Shown: piece after piece, positions 16,307-25,480 of the stretch
How the letters are laid out: each line of letters starts with the position of its first letter
How positions within the stretch are numbered: the first letter of the stretch is position 1
DNA from: an uncultured Bacillota bacterium
GTDB taxonomy: Bacteria; Bacillota; Clostridia; Lachnospirales; Lachnospiraceae
Direction: 5' to 3'
Assembly (NCBI GenBank): GCA_905200905.1
Contig: CAJKMA010000028.1
Coordinates: forward strand, 1-31,662
Length of the DNA: 31,662 nt
Notes under the pieces: model-generated
Databases searched by the model: none
What the model saw: the letters and a program-made list of their open reading frames with translations, nothing else
Told to the model about the DNA's origin: nothing
Position numbers and translations under genes: made by a program

Positions 16307-17284
16307 TTATCTACTGAATTTTACCAACAATAGTTCCACACTCATGGTATCTGTCATAAGTCCTGTTTTTACCTTTGTCTCTGTATTTACACATTCCTCC
16401 ACGGCCTCGCGCAATGCTTGTGTAGTATACTTTCTGGCATATGCAGCATAATTTCTTACTACAAAAGGCTGTAATCCTGTTTTTTTCCCAATGCTGCTTT
16501 GATCATGCCCTTCCTCCGTTAATTCCTTTACCTGCATAATCAGATTAAACTGTCTAGCAAGAAGAAAAAGAATTCTCATGGGCGGCTCTTTTAAAGACAG
16601 TAAATCGTAGTAAAGGTCTAAAGCTTTTTTCTGGTTTTTCTCTGTTACTGCCCGTATCATTTCAAAAATATGATTCGATATCTGAGTCGTGCATACTGCT
16701 TCAATATCTGCTTTTGTGATAACCTCACGTCCCATGGTATAGCACAATAATTTCTCCAGCTCCCGCTCAATATTTCCCATATCTGTTCCCGTTTTAGTAA
16801 GAAACAATTCCATATCATTTCTGGTAATTTTGCGCCCCTCGCGATTTAATATTCCAAGAACCCATCTCATAAGGGTGTTGCTATCTTGCTGCCCAAATTC
16901 TACAATTCGACCATACTTCTTTACCGCTTTATACATACGGCTTCGTTTATCTACTTCACTTTCCACAAATACCATACATAAATAATCCGGCAATTCTCCC
17001 AGATATTCTGGTAAATCTTGACACTGATTTTTAAAAAATCCTGTATCTTCCAGAAAGATAACCCTTCTTTCAGCAAAAAAGGGCATGGTTTCACCCAAAT
17101 CAATGACAGCTCTTGGCTCTGTTTTCTTTCCCTCAAAAATGGAAAAATTCATGGTGTCCCCATCTGGAACCAGCGCATTTTTTAATTTTTCTTTATATTG
17201 CTTTTTTAAGTAATCTTCCTCTCCGCACAAGAGATAGACCTTTTTAAACTCCTGATTTTTAATATCTTCCTGTAAACTTTTCAT
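16307..17284 (-). CDS. holA: DNA polymerase III delta subunit
   Basis: The product is 325 aa, the usual HolA length. The N-terminal region has VYLLCGEEDYLKKQY (16-30), the P-loop-like but degenerate motif of delta, then 'RRVIFLEDTGFF'. The C-terminal helical collar region has LARQFNLIMQVKEL. Delta opens the sliding clamp ring and is part of the clamp loader with HolB and DnaX. The gene overlaps the comEC stop by four bases (ATGA). In many Firmicutes holA follows comEC, and rpsT lies close by, which agrees with this arrangement. It is the last gene of the operon. Confidence 0.95.
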   Translation of the reverse strand: MKSLQEDIKNQEFKKVYLLCGEEDYLKKQYKEKLKNALVPDGDTMNFSIFEGKKTEPRAVIDLGETMPFFAERRVIFLEDTGFFKNQCQDLPEYLGELPDYLCMVFVESEVDKRSRMYKAVKKYGRIVEFGQQDSNTLMRWVLGILNREGRKITRNDMELFLTKTGTDMGNIERELEKLLCYTMGREVITKADIEAVCTTQISNHIFEMIRAVTEKNQKKALDLYYDLLSLKEPPMRILFLLARQFNLIMQVKELTEEGHDQSSIGKKTGLQPFVVRNYAAYARKYTTQALREAVEECVNTETKVKTGLMTDTMSVELLLVKFSR

Positions 17285-19584
17285 TCCAATCCCCCTAGGG
17301 TTTTCTCTCGATTCCTGCTCATTTTATCATGATTTCCTTTGTCTGAAAAGAAGGGATTTCTCACATACATTCCTATTGCCCCTTCTTTCCAGGTAATGAG
17401 AATTCTCTCGGTTCTTGTCTCCAACCTTTCTATCACTTCTCTATGTGGATGCCCATAAGAGTTGTTTTTTCCACAGGAAATCACCGCCTGTTTGGGACTC
17501 ACACAGTCTAAAAACGCTTCTTTACTAGAGTTTTTTGAACCATGATGAGCCACCTTTAAAACTTCCCAGGTAATTTGGGATTCCTGAAGCAAATTCAAAA
17601 CTGCTTCTTCCCCCTTTCCTTCCACATCTCCTGTAAACAAAACATCAACATCTCCCTGGGAAACATGCAGAACTTGAGAACTTTCATTACTATCCTCATA
17701 GATTTCCTCCGGTCCAAGACATTCAATGCACAAATCTTTATCCTTAATTCTACTCCCTTTTTGAATATAAATCACCTGGCATCCTGCCTGTTTTCCCAAT
17801 TTCTCTAAATTTGCAAGTTCTTCTTTTGTACCAGCACAGAAAGATAAAAATAAACGTTCTACCTTTATCTGTGTTTCTTTTGTTTTTACCATCTCTAATA
17901 GCTCTTGAATTCCATTTACATGATCTTGATCCATATGAGAAACAAAAATCCCCTGAATATTTCTTACACCAGATGCTTTTAGAAAAGGAAGTATCCTGTA
18001 TTTCCCCACTTTAGACACGGTAGTACTGCCTCCATCTATCAAATAACAGCTGCCTTTTGCAGTTTGTATGCAGGCACAATCTCCTTGGCCTACATCTAGA
18101 AAGGTGATTTTTAAAGAGTTCTTTGGAAACGGAAAAAGCAGCAGCGCCACTGCCATACCATATAGGATTTTTACCCACTTTCCTCTCCTCCCTGTATAAG
18201 AAGTACTTTTTATAAAAAGCAACAGCAATGCAGCTCCATAGTATAACATACAGCACCATAGTTCAGGCTGCCCTACAATCCATAAAGACCCTGGCAGTGT
18301 TTTCAGCATCCTCCCCATAACTAAAAACATTTCAAGAATACCACTAGCACCAAGTCCCGCCAATATTCCTGGCAATGCTATGGGAAAACACCCAAGCAGT
18401 CCGCCCGCCATACCAGATAAAAGCAAAAGTTCAGACAAAGGCATTAAAAAAATGCTCAGAATCATACCCCAGACTGGCAGTTCATAAAAAAAATACAGCA
18501 CTAAAGGTAACAATAGAAACCATACCGAAAAACTAGAGCACATACCTCCTGCCACCACTCCCAACCATGTTCTCTTCTTTGGTTTTCGCCTTTGAAACAA
18601 AATGGGGTACACCATTGCCAATCCTAAAACTGCCCCAAAAGAAAGTAAAAAACTACTATCATAAAGATAATAAGGGCTTTCGCACAATAAAAGAATCGCT
18701 GCTAAAGAAATGGCTGATAAAAAATCATAAGTTCTCTTTACCAGAAAAGCCCCCAAAGACACGGCAAACATAATTGCCGCCCGCATAACAGACGCCCCAT
18801 TTCCAGTCATTCCTCCATAGAAGAACATGGCTCCTGCTGAAAATACAATAGCCAATCCCCAAGGTACTGAACATCTGCAAAGAAATTTCAACAAACTCCC
18901 TCCTAAAATGGCTAAATGTAACCCCGAAATAGCCAAAATGTGAGAACATCCCAAAATTTGAAATAAAAGGGTATCTTCTTTCTCCATATTTCCCTTCTCT
19001 CCCAACAGCATAGCTTCCAAAATTCCTGCTTTTTCCTCTGAAAAGCTCCTGGATAGTCCCTTTTTCATCATCTGCTTCATTTGCTCTTGAAAACGTAAAA
19101 GCAAATCATAGCTTTTATCCACCACTCGAACATGGTTTGCCTCTTGATACCACTTAATCTTTCTGGCATAATAATAGGCTCTTTCATTAAATTGTCCAGG
19201 ATTACCTGGTAGTGGTATTTCCTCCAAGGCTCCAGACACAAACACTCGCATACCTTCATGAAGTGTTTCTGGAAGATTTTCTTGTTTCACAGTCACTTTA
19301 ATTCCATCTAAGGGATATTCTTTCTGAATTGTATTTTGTGATGTATGATTTTTAATTGATTTGTTTGTTTGATTGATTAGAACTGCTTGTTTTAGATAAA
19401 ATATAGATTGATACTCATAGGTATCTAAGTGATAAAGAGTCCCTGCCACCATAACAGGTTTATTTTGAGTATCTAGGGGAATACTCGGCGGGTCATACCC
19501 CAGCATCGGTATCCCCGCTTTCCCCAAAAGCCACAAAATCACTGCCCATATCAAGGCTGTCATACATAATGGCCTTTTTTTCAT
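17281..19584 (-). CDS. comEC: ComEC/Rec2 competence channel with metallo-beta-lactamase domain
   Basis: The product is 767 aa. A membrane N-terminus and a DUF4131-type soluble region (about 30-160) are followed by the competence domain, with HILAISGLHLAILGG (about 215-230) and many hydrophobic segments to about 485. The C-terminal MBL domain (about 490-760) has FLDVGQGD, SHMDQDHVNG (about 549-558), FTGDVEG and KVAHHGSKNSS. ComEC carries single-stranded DNA across the membrane during transformation, and the MBL domain may degrade the non-entering strand. The longest frame begins with TTG; the ATG six bases on has AAGGA at good distance. All three domains are present, so the gene looks functional. 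Confidence 0.95.
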   Translation of the reverse strand: MKKRPLCMTALIWAVILWLLGKAGIPMLGYDPPSIPLDTQNKPVMVAGTLYHLDTYEYQSIFYLKQAVLINQTNKSIKNHTSQNTIQKEYPLDGIKVTVKQENLPETLHEGMRVFVSGALEEIPLPGNPGQFNERAYYYARKIKWYQEANHVRVVDKSYDLLLRFQEQMKQMMKKGLSRSFSEEKAGILEAMLLGEKGNMEKEDTLLFQILGCSHILAISGLHLAILGGSLLKFLCRCSVPWGLAIVFSAGAMFFYGGMTGNGASVMRAAIMFAVSLGAFLVKRTYDFLSAISLAAILLLCESPYYLYDSSFLLSFGAVLGLAMVYPILFQRRKPKKRTWLGVVAGGMCSSFSVWFLLLPLVLYFFYELPVWGMILSIFLMPLSELLLLSGMAGGLLGCFPIALPGILAGLGASGILEMFLVMGRMLKTLPGSLWIVGQPELWCCMLYYGAALLLLFIKSTSYTGRRGKWVKILYGMAVALLLFPFPKNSLKITFLDVGQGDCACIQTAKGSCYLIDGGSTTVSKVGKYRILPFLKASGVRNIQGIFVSHMDQDHVNGIQELLEMVKTKETQIKVERLFLSFCAGTKEELANLEKLGKQAGCQVIYIQKGSRIKDKDLCIECLGPEEIYEDSNESSQVLHVSQGDVDVLFTGDVEGKGEEAVLNLLQESQITWEVLKVAHHGSKNSSKEAFLDCVSPKQAVISCGKNNSYGHPHREVIERLETRTERILITWKEGAIGMYVRNPFFSDKGNHDKMSRNREKTLGGLE

Positions 19585-19586
19585 TT

Positions 19587-20531
19587 TCAATCCTTCTCCT
19601 CTTTTTTGTCCTTTATCAGACGATAATCTGCATGATAAATTTGATCAAGCTTCATACTTTCCCGAAAAATTGCTGTCGTTTCTCCCTCTACTGCAATCTG
19701 CACCCCACGGACATTGCACGCATCTGTAAGAGAATTTACAATAGAAAATATAGGAAGTTCCTCCTGAACATCCATGGAATCTGACAGAAAACTTTTATCC
19801 AGATTTACGTAACAAATCCCCTCAACAATAGATACCCCCAGAATTTTTGTATTGGGAGATAGGGTAGGCTGCAATCCCTCTGACTTTGGTCCCTTTAACA
19901 GCCTTTCCACCACTTCGCGTTCTAAAGGTACATTGCTGCTGTAATACACGGATATGGTTTCTTTTTTCAGACTATCTCCGTCCTGATCTGCAAAGTACAG
20001 ATTCAAGCTAGTATTCATATAAGAATTAATATTTTCCCCTTCATTTTCTACAAAAGTATTTTTATCCATTTTCCCCAACAGCATTCCGGCAGCATCTGTC
20101 ATGGGCTCTCCTTCATTCAAAAACTCCACATAACTGACTCCTGGAATCTGTGTAAATGCCTTTACAATCCCTGCTCTTGCCAAAATTTCTCTGGTATTTT
20201 TCATTTTTTTATATCCACTGTTAAAATCCACAGTCACTGTTTGACCTTCATAGGTGACGCTTTGCATTATAACAGCTTTCGGAAAAAGGCTTAAATACCC
20301 TTCATCTGAAGGCTCTTCATCAATTTTTTTAGCAATTTCCTTTACCATGGCCTCTGAGGTACGTTCCTTGGGAATATACTCTTCTGTCTCCAAAGTGGTT
20401 TCTTTTGGTGACAAATAATACATATAATATTCTGACGTATTTTTTGTTTCTTCTTTTTCTTGACACCCCATGGTTCCCAGAAGTATACAGACTACCAATA
20501 GAATTGATGCTGCTTGTTTCCATTTCTTCAT
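19587..20531 (-). CDS. GerMN-domain lipoprotein
   Basis: The product is 314 aa. A lipoprotein signal peptide ends in LGTMGC, so Cys23 would be lipidated. Two GerMN domains follow (about 60-165 and 175-295), the first with TVTVDFNSGYKKM and the second with ICYVNLDKSFL and IVNSLTDAC. GerM in Bacillus is needed for sporulation and germination, where it helps form the channel between mother cell and forespore. Proteins of this domain also occur as general cell-envelope lipoproteins. It sits between a histidine kinase and comEC, so a signalling or envelope accessory role is also possible. I do not name it gerM because orthology is untested. Confidence 0.88.
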   Translation of the reverse strand: MKKWKQAASILLVVCILLGTMGCQEKEETKNTSEYYMYYLSPKETTLETEEYIPKERTSEAMVKEIAKKIDEEPSDEGYLSLFPKAVIMQSVTYEGQTVTVDFNSGYKKMKNTREILARAGIVKAFTQIPGVSYVEFLNEGEPMTDAAGMLLGKMDKNTFVENEGENINSYMNTSLNLYFADQDGDSLKKETISVYYSSNVPLEREVVERLLKGPKSEGLQPTLSPNTKILGVSIVEGICYVNLDKSFLSDSMDVQEELPIFSIVNSLTDACNVRGVQIAVEGETTAIFRESMKLDQIYHADYRLIKDKKEEKD

Positions 20532-20542
20532 TTCAGCACCTC

Positions 20543-21970
20543 TTATGCGATATAATTCAAAGGAATACGCACAGAAAATGTGGTTCCCTTTTGTTCTTCA
20601 CTTTTCACTTTCACTGCACCCCTATGCATAGCTATAGCATTTCTGGTAATAGCAAGTCCAAGACCAGTTCCTCCTATTTCCCTGGAATGTGATTTGTCCA
20701 CCCTATAAAAACGTTCAAAAATCTTGTCTATGGAGTCTTTTGGAATCCCAACTCCAGAATCCGCCACTGTAACATAAAAATACTTATGATCTGCATTCAA
20801 AGTTACATGTACCCAGCCGTCTTCTACATTATATTTAATTCCGTTTTCTACCAGATTAGACAATGCCAAACTCAGCTTTACCTCATCTACTTCTGCTACA
20901 ATCGGACGGTAGGTTTCCAGAACCAACTCTACCTTTTTCTTATCTGCAATGGGCTTCAAACGTTTCAAAATACTCTCCATAAGTTCATTAATATTAACCT
21001 TTTCAATATTTAGATCGGAAGCCTTCTTATCCATTTTTACCAATGCTAATAAATCTGTAATAATCTTATTCTCTCGGTCAATTTCCACTGCAATATCCTG
21101 CATAAATTCCTGGTAAAGTTCAACAGGAACATTTTCTTGACCAACCAAGGAATCCGCCAAAACCTTAATCGAAGTCATAGGCGTCTTAAGCTCATGGGAC
21201 ACATTAGCCACAAATTCCTGGCGTGAATCATCCAGAACTTTCATCCTCTTTAGCATCTTATTAAACACACTACTAAGCATCTGAGTTTCCGAATAGTCCA
21301 GAACTGAAATTTCCTCATTCAGATAGCCATCTGTCAGTTCTTCAATGGCCTTGCTGACCCTTGCAAAAGGTTTTACCAGACTCTTAGATAACAAATAACC
21401 AAGTACCAAAACCAGAATACTAATTGCCAGCATGAGTAAGTTTCCTCTGTGTTCCAAAATCTCAATACTGTCTCTGATTTCTCCTGTAGAAGTACTCACT
21501 AACATGACTCCCTCAATCTGCTTGCTCTTATCATATTTCAATGATACCGTCTGTTCAATATAATCATTGCTATCATCATAATAGCTGGTATCCACACCTT
21601 CAAAACACTGGATGACTTCTTCTGACAACATATATTTGCCTTCATCAATATCGTAGGTATCCTTAATAATACGGCCACTTCTGTTAATAATTAAAATACG
21701 CCCATTATACACAGTGGATAGAATTGATAACTCCCCATTAATGACTTCAGACTGCTGATATTCCAGATATCCCTCTTTCATTAACTGCTTTCCTAAAATA
21801 TCGCATTGGTTCTTCACATTAATTTTTTTTAATTCCACTGCCCTACTTTCATAGCTATTGACAATTACCTTTTCAATAATAAGACAAGGTACGATTCCAA
21901 TAATCACTAATAAAACCATAATACGGAATCTGAGACTCTTAAAAAAGGACTGTTTCATTTTTTCTTTCAT
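20543..21970 (-). CDS. Sensor histidine kinase, WalK/PhoR-like
   Basis: The product is 475 aa. Membrane segments at about 16-34 and 176-195 flank an extracytoplasmic sensor of about 140 residues. HAMP (195-247) and a HisKA domain with FVANVSHELKTPMTS (phosphorylated His259) follow. The HATPase_c domain has NLVENGIKYN, ADSGVGIPKDSI, FERFYRV and GTGLGLAI. No PAS domain separates HAMP and HisKA, unlike Bacillus WalK. It pairs with the OmpR-type regulator encoded 12 bases upstream. Signal and targets are unknown; its place in an operon with comEA and comEC is unusual and may point to envelope or DNA-uptake control. Confidence 0.95.
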   Translation of the reverse strand: MKEKMKQSFFKSLRFRIMVLLVIIGIVPCLIIEKVIVNSYESRAVELKKINVKNQCDILGKQLMKEGYLEYQQSEVINGELSILSTVYNGRILIINRSGRIIKDTYDIDEGKYMLSEEVIQCFEGVDTSYYDDSNDYIEQTVSLKYDKSKQIEGVMLVSTSTGEIRDSIEILEHRGNLLMLAISILVLVLGYLLSKSLVKPFARVSKAIEELTDGYLNEEISVLDYSETQMLSSVFNKMLKRMKVLDDSRQEFVANVSHELKTPMTSIKVLADSLVGQENVPVELYQEFMQDIAVEIDRENKIITDLLALVKMDKKASDLNIEKVNINELMESILKRLKPIADKKKVELVLETYRPIVAEVDEVKLSLALSNLVENGIKYNVEDGWVHVTLNADHKYFYVTVADSGVGIPKDSIDKIFERFYRVDKSHSREIGGTGLGLAITRNAIAMHRGAVKVKSEEQKGTTFSVRIPLNYIA

Positions 21971-21982
21971 AGTCTTCGTCTT

Positions 21983-22672
21983 CTATCCCTGAAAATAATA
22001 TCCAATGCCCCATTTTGTGTGAACATACTTAGGATCACTGGGAATGGTTTCAATTTTTTCTCTCAAACGGCGGATATGAACGTCCACTGTACGCACATCT
22101 CCCGGATATTCATATCCCCATACTAGATTCAGAAGATTTTCACGGCTATATACTTTATTGGGATTTTTCGCTAAAAGCTCTAACACATCAAATTCTTTTG
22201 CTGTCAAATTAATCTCTCTTCCACCAATAAAAACTCTTCTTCCTTCACAATCTAATTTCAATTCACCAATAACCAGCGTTTTATCTGGTATTTCTTTTTT
22301 CTCTTCTTTTCTGGCTCTTCGCATAATTGCTTTAATTCTGGCTTTTACTTCCAAAATATTAAACGGCTTGGTAATATAATCATCTGCCCCATACTCCAGC
22401 CCCAGAATTTTATCCATATCTTCCCCTTTGGCTGTCAGCATAATAATAGGTACAGAAGAAAATTCCCGAATCTGCTGACACACTTCCAATCCGGTCAGCT
22501 TGGGCAGCATAATATCCAACAGAATCATATCATATTCTTTTGTCTTTGCCTTTTCTAAAGCCTCTTCTCCGTCATATGCGCAATCCACTTCCATACCTTC
22601 CTGCTCCAGGCTGAAACGGATTCCTTTTACAATTAATTTTTCATCATCCACTACCAGAACTCGTTTACTCAT
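21983..22672 (-). CDS. OmpR-family response regulator
   Basis: The product is 229 aa. The receiver has acidic residues at 9-10, Asp53 in LLDIMLP as phosphorylation site, Thr80 and Lys102 in ITKPF. The winged-helix domain has LTAKEFDVLELL, WGYEYPGDVRTVDVHI, RRLREKIE and the closing GIGYYF. It is close in style to WalR/PhoP. AGGAG precedes the start. It is co-transcribed with its kinase and lies immediately after comEA. It probably controls envelope genes, possibly including its own operon; no binding site could be identified at the promoters. Confidence 0.95.
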   Translation of the reverse strand: MSKRVLVVDDEKLIVKGIRFSLEQEGMEVDCAYDGEEALEKAKTKEYDMILLDIMLPKLTGLEVCQQIREFSSVPIIMLTAKGEDMDKILGLEYGADDYITKPFNILEVKARIKAIMRRARKEEKKEIPDKTLVIGELKLDCEGRRVFIGGREINLTAKEFDVLELLAKNPNKVYSRENLLNLVWGYEYPGDVRTVDVHIRRLREKIETIPSDPKYVHTKWGIGYYFQG

Positions 22673-22684
22673 TTATCATTCTCC

Positions 22685-23338
22685 TTATTCTACGCATATG
22701 TAATCTACAATTTTCTCATAGATTTTCCCTTTAATACCAGGTACCTGCTGTATTTCTTCTATGTTCTGAAATCCTCCAATCTGCTGGCGATACTCCAAAA
22801 TAGCTTTGGCACGTGCTTCGCCGATTCCCGGAATTTCCTGAAGTCGGTCTGCTGTAGCCGTATTTAGGTTTACCTTTCCACTGGATTTCTCTCCACTTGA
22901 AAATAGGGGTTCCTGTTGAACCTCGGCATTCTGGGCAGAAATACCCTTCGCCTTTAGCTCTTCTGTCTCCTCTTTGGTATAAACCTGTATCTTTTCGCCA
23001 TCTTTCAGTACCAAAGCCTGATTCAACCACTGCGTATCCGCCTGTTCTAAGAAACCTCCAGCTGTTTCAATGGCTTCAAACACTCTGGCATTTTCCGGCA
23101 ACTCATAAACTCCCGGATTGGCAACTGCACCACTTACATCCACCCAGATACTTGCTGGTTTTGTCGGTGTCTTCTCTTTTTTCTGCACAGGCCCTTCCTT
23201 TAGTTCTTCTTCCTCAGTGATTTCCTGCACAGTATCTTCCACAAGAATCTCTGTCCCCTGCTTTTTGCAGGAACACAGGCATAGGCTACAAACAATAAGA
23301 AAAAACCACAGTATTCTTTTTTTCTTTGTTCTATACAT
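22685..23338 (-). CDS. comEA: ComEA-like DNA-binding protein with lipoprotein-type signal
   Basis: The product is 217 aa. A membrane signal ends in LCLCSC (about 17-22), which reads as a lipobox; classical ComEA has only a plain membrane anchor. An acidic linker is followed by a SLBB domain (WVDVSGAVANPGVYELP) and a tandem helix-hairpin-helix domain (VNLNTATADRLQEIPGIG ... IQQVPGIKG). ComEA binds incoming double-stranded DNA and passes it to ComEC, encoded in the same operon. The longest frame adds 14 residues, but the internal ATG has a perfect AGGAGG eight bases upstream. It leads the operon. Confidence 0.9.
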   Translation of the reverse strand: MYRTKKKRILWFFLIVCSLCLCSCKKQGTEILVEDTVQEITEEEELKEGPVQKKEKTPTKPASIWVDVSGAVANPGVYELPENARVFEAIETAGGFLEQADTQWLNQALVLKDGEKIQVYTKEETEELKAKGISAQNAEVQQEPLFSSGEKSSGKVNLNTATADRLQEIPGIGEARAKAILEYRQQIGGFQNIEEIQQVPGIKGKIYEKIVDYICVE

Positions 23339-23392
23339 TGCTTTTCCTCCTATCCACATATATAAGGGAAGCATCTGCATACAACTGTCTCT

Positions 23393-23421
23393 ATTGTAAC
23401 GAATTTATGTTCTTATTACAA
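23393..23421 (-). promoter_or_regulatory. Proximal promoter of the comEA-holA operon
   Basis: TTGTAA and TACAAT are separated by 17 bases on the minus strand, 55 bases upstream of the comEA start codon. A second candidate lies about 135 bases further upstream. Confidence 0.65.
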
Positions 23422-23528
23422 TATCTAATTCAGAAGTTCTGATTTTTTCCCTTTTTAACCATTCTTCTATTGATAATATATTGGAAATCACGGCAGAAAC
23501 GCCGAACTGCTTCTTGAAATGTAATATG

Positions 23529-23557
23529 AGTATAACATAATTTTCACTTTTAGACAA
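23529..23557 (-). promoter_or_regulatory. Distal promoter candidate of the comEA-holA operon
   Basis: TTGTCT and TATACT are again separated by 17 bases, just past the terminator of the transporter operon. With the proximal one this would give tandem promoters. The 107 bases between them hold a short CGGC/GCCG inverted repeat but nothing I can name. Confidence 0.6.
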
Positions 23558-23561
23558 ACCA

Positions 23562-23591
23562 AAAAACAGCCGCAAAAATACGGCTGTTTTT
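23562..23591 (-). terminator. Terminator of the brnQ-YdcZ operon
   Basis: A perfect 11-base inverted repeat (AAAAACAGCCG and CGGCTGTTTTT) has an eight-base loop and a T-run on the minus strand. It begins two bases past the stop of the YdcZ-type gene. Confidence 0.92.
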
Positions 23592-23593
23592 GG

Positions 23594-24028
23594 TTATTTT
23601 TCCCACTTAAAAATAATAATTCCTACAATAGCAATCCCCATACCTAATAGTTTTCTCCACTGAAATCCTACCTTATCCACACCAAACAATCCCATAAGTT
23701 CTATAAGATATGCCACTGCAAGCTGTGCAACCACAATAAGCATTGCCGCCTTTGCAGGTCCCAGGGCAGACATACTTTGAATTACAGTGATAGTAATAAA
23801 GGCTCCAATTACGCCTCCCAAAAGAATATATTTATGTTCCACCCGCGCCAGTGCCCCAATGCTTTGGCGACCCGTAAAAAGCCATGCTGCAATACAGACC
23901 AGCAAAGCAGAAAACTGTACCCAACCTGTAGAAACCCACAAACTGCTCTGCTTGGTGAGTTCTGTGTTAAAAACCCCTTGCACACTCATAAGAGCCCCCG
24001 AAAGCAGTGCAACCAAAATTCCCCACAT
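23594..24028 (-). CDS. YdcZ/DUF606-family small DMT transporter
   Basis: The product is 144 aa with five hydrophobic segments. GALMSVQGVFNTEL near the N-terminus, GAFITI in the middle and a late GMGIAIVGIIIFK are typical of the DUF606 (YdcZ) branch of the drug/metabolite transporter superfamily. These are half-size proteins that may work as dimers. The start has GGAGG upstream and lies 34 bases behind brnQ, with no terminator between them, so it should share the isoleucine T-box. A link to branched-chain amino acid transport is inferred from that alone. Substrate is unknown. Confidence 0.85.
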   Translation of the reverse strand: MWGILVALLSGALMSVQGVFNTELTKQSSLWVSTGWVQFSALLVCIAAWLFTGRQSIGALARVEHKYILLGGVIGAFITITVIQSMSALGPAKAAMLIVVAQLAVAYLIELMGLFGVDKVGFQWRKLLGMGIAIVGIIIFKWEK

Positions 24029-24062
24029 GCTTCATTCCTCCAATATGAATTTGTTTTCAAAT

Positions 24063-25406
24063 TCAGTGTTTACCAAGGAATGCAAAATTATACCCGTCAC
24101 CTAAAACCTTTACAAGAAATCCTAAGACCATACTTAGTAATGCAGCAGCAAAACCTACCATAACCCAGCCAAGCCCAAGAGAATATAAAGGCAGTTTATG
24201 GCAAATTTCTCCCAGAATACCCAAAGGGACTTTTGCCTGATCCAGAACATAAAGCACACTGATACAGCCAACACTTGTAATGGTCACAGGATAAAAAAAG
24301 CGGTTACTTTTTATCCATGAATCACATAATCCCAGTATAATCAGCACAATTGACATTGGATAAATGGCATTTAGAACAGGCACTGACAATCCTAAAATCG
24401 TATTCAATCCTTGATTACAAATCAGGAAGGAAAAACCTGTAATAACACAAACCCATTGTTTATATTTTAATTTAGGAAGCAATTTTGAAAAAAACTGGGA
24501 AATCGATGTAATCAATCCCACACATGTTGTCAAACAAGCCAGCGTAAAAATTGCTGCTAACAAAACTGCTCCAGGTCTTCCAAATAATTGAGACACAATA
24601 CAACGCAAGGTCCATGCACCATTTTCCTGAATTGGATATACTCCTGAACTTTTCATTCCCATATAAGCCAGCATGAAATAAACCATCGATAAAATACTTC
24701 CAGCAAACACGCCAGCCTTAATAGTGTAATGCATAACTCCTTTTTTCTTTTCAATTCCCATATTTTGAATGGTGACAGAAATCACCAAACCGAAATTTAA
24801 TGCTGCAATCGTGTCCATGGTCTGGTATCCTTCCAGAAATCCTTTCACTGCCGGATTCGCCTGATATGCTGTCTGCGCTGCTGCCACCTCTGTCTTTCCT
24901 CCAAATAAAAAACTTACAAATAAAAATACTAAGAGAAGAAGCAGAGATGGTGTCAAAACTTTCCCAATTCTCTCCACCAGCTTTTTGGGTGTCAGCGCCA
25001 ACCATGCAGCCAGCACGAAAAATATCAACGAATATACAGCCATGCACCACTTCAAAGGTGCAGTCTCTGGAAGATACGGTGCCACTGCCATTTCAAAGGG
25101 AACAGAAGCAGCTCGAGGAATCCCTAGCCCCGGTCCAATAGACAAGTAAATCAATACCGTAAAAACAATCGCAAACCTTGGCCCCACCTTTCCTGCCAGA
25201 CAGTCAAGCCCCTGAAATCTGGCTACAACAATAACACCCAAAACCGGCAAAAGAACTGCTGTAATTAAAAACGCTCCAATTGCCAGAGGTGTAGTTTCTC
25301 CTGCATTTTGCCCTAAGAACGGCGGAAAAATCAAATTTCCTGCTCCGAAAAAAAGAGAAAACAGCATAAAACTCACCAACACCATTTGCCTTTTTCCTAA
25401 CTTCAT
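24063..25406 (-). CDS. brnQ: Branched-chain amino acid carrier BrnQ (LIVCS family)
   Basis: The product is 447 aa with about 12 membrane segments. SFMLFSLFFGAGNLIFPPFLG near the N-terminus is the hallmark of BrnQ, which imports leucine, isoleucine and valine with sodium or protons. GPGLGIPRAASVPFEM is a second family signature. The longest frame would start ten codons earlier, inside the leader; the ATG chosen lies eight bases after AGGAGG. An isoleucine T-box and a good promoter precede it, so it should be induced when uncharged tRNA-Ile accumulates. That matches the substrate. Confidence 0.95.
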   Translation of the reverse strand: MKLGKRQMVLVSFMLFSLFFGAGNLIFPPFLGQNAGETTPLAIGAFLITAVLLPVLGVIVVARFQGLDCLAGKVGPRFAIVFTVLIYLSIGPGLGIPRAASVPFEMAVAPYLPETAPLKWCMAVYSLIFFVLAAWLALTPKKLVERIGKVLTPSLLLLLVFLFVSFLFGGKTEVAAAQTAYQANPAVKGFLEGYQTMDTIAALNFGLVISVTIQNMGIEKKKGVMHYTIKAGVFAGSILSMVYFMLAYMGMKSSGVYPIQENGAWTLRCIVSQLFGRPGAVLLAAIFTLACLTTCVGLITSISQFFSKLLPKLKYKQWVCVITGFSFLICNQGLNTILGLSVPVLNAIYPMSIVLIILGLCDSWIKSNRFFYPVTITSVGCISVLYVLDQAKVPLGILGEICHKLPLYSLGLGWVMVGFAAALLSMVLGFLVKVLGDGYNFAFLGKH

Positions 25407-25453
25407 TTCAAACTCCTCCTTCATATTTTCATACAATACACTTTTGCATGCAC

Positions 25454-25480
25454 AAAAAAAGCCGTCCTAAAAAGGACGAC
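25454..25480 (-). terminator. T-box attenuator hairpin
   Basis: On the minus strand GTCGTCCT and AGGACGGC pair around a TTTT loop and are followed by seven T residues. It comes directly after the T-box sequence, part of which forms the competing antiterminator. Confidence 0.93.

Noticed and set aside
23486..23510. Short CGGC/GCCG hairpin upstream of comEA
   Set aside because: Only four base pairs and no T-run or conserved neighbour; too weak to annotate as a regulatory element.
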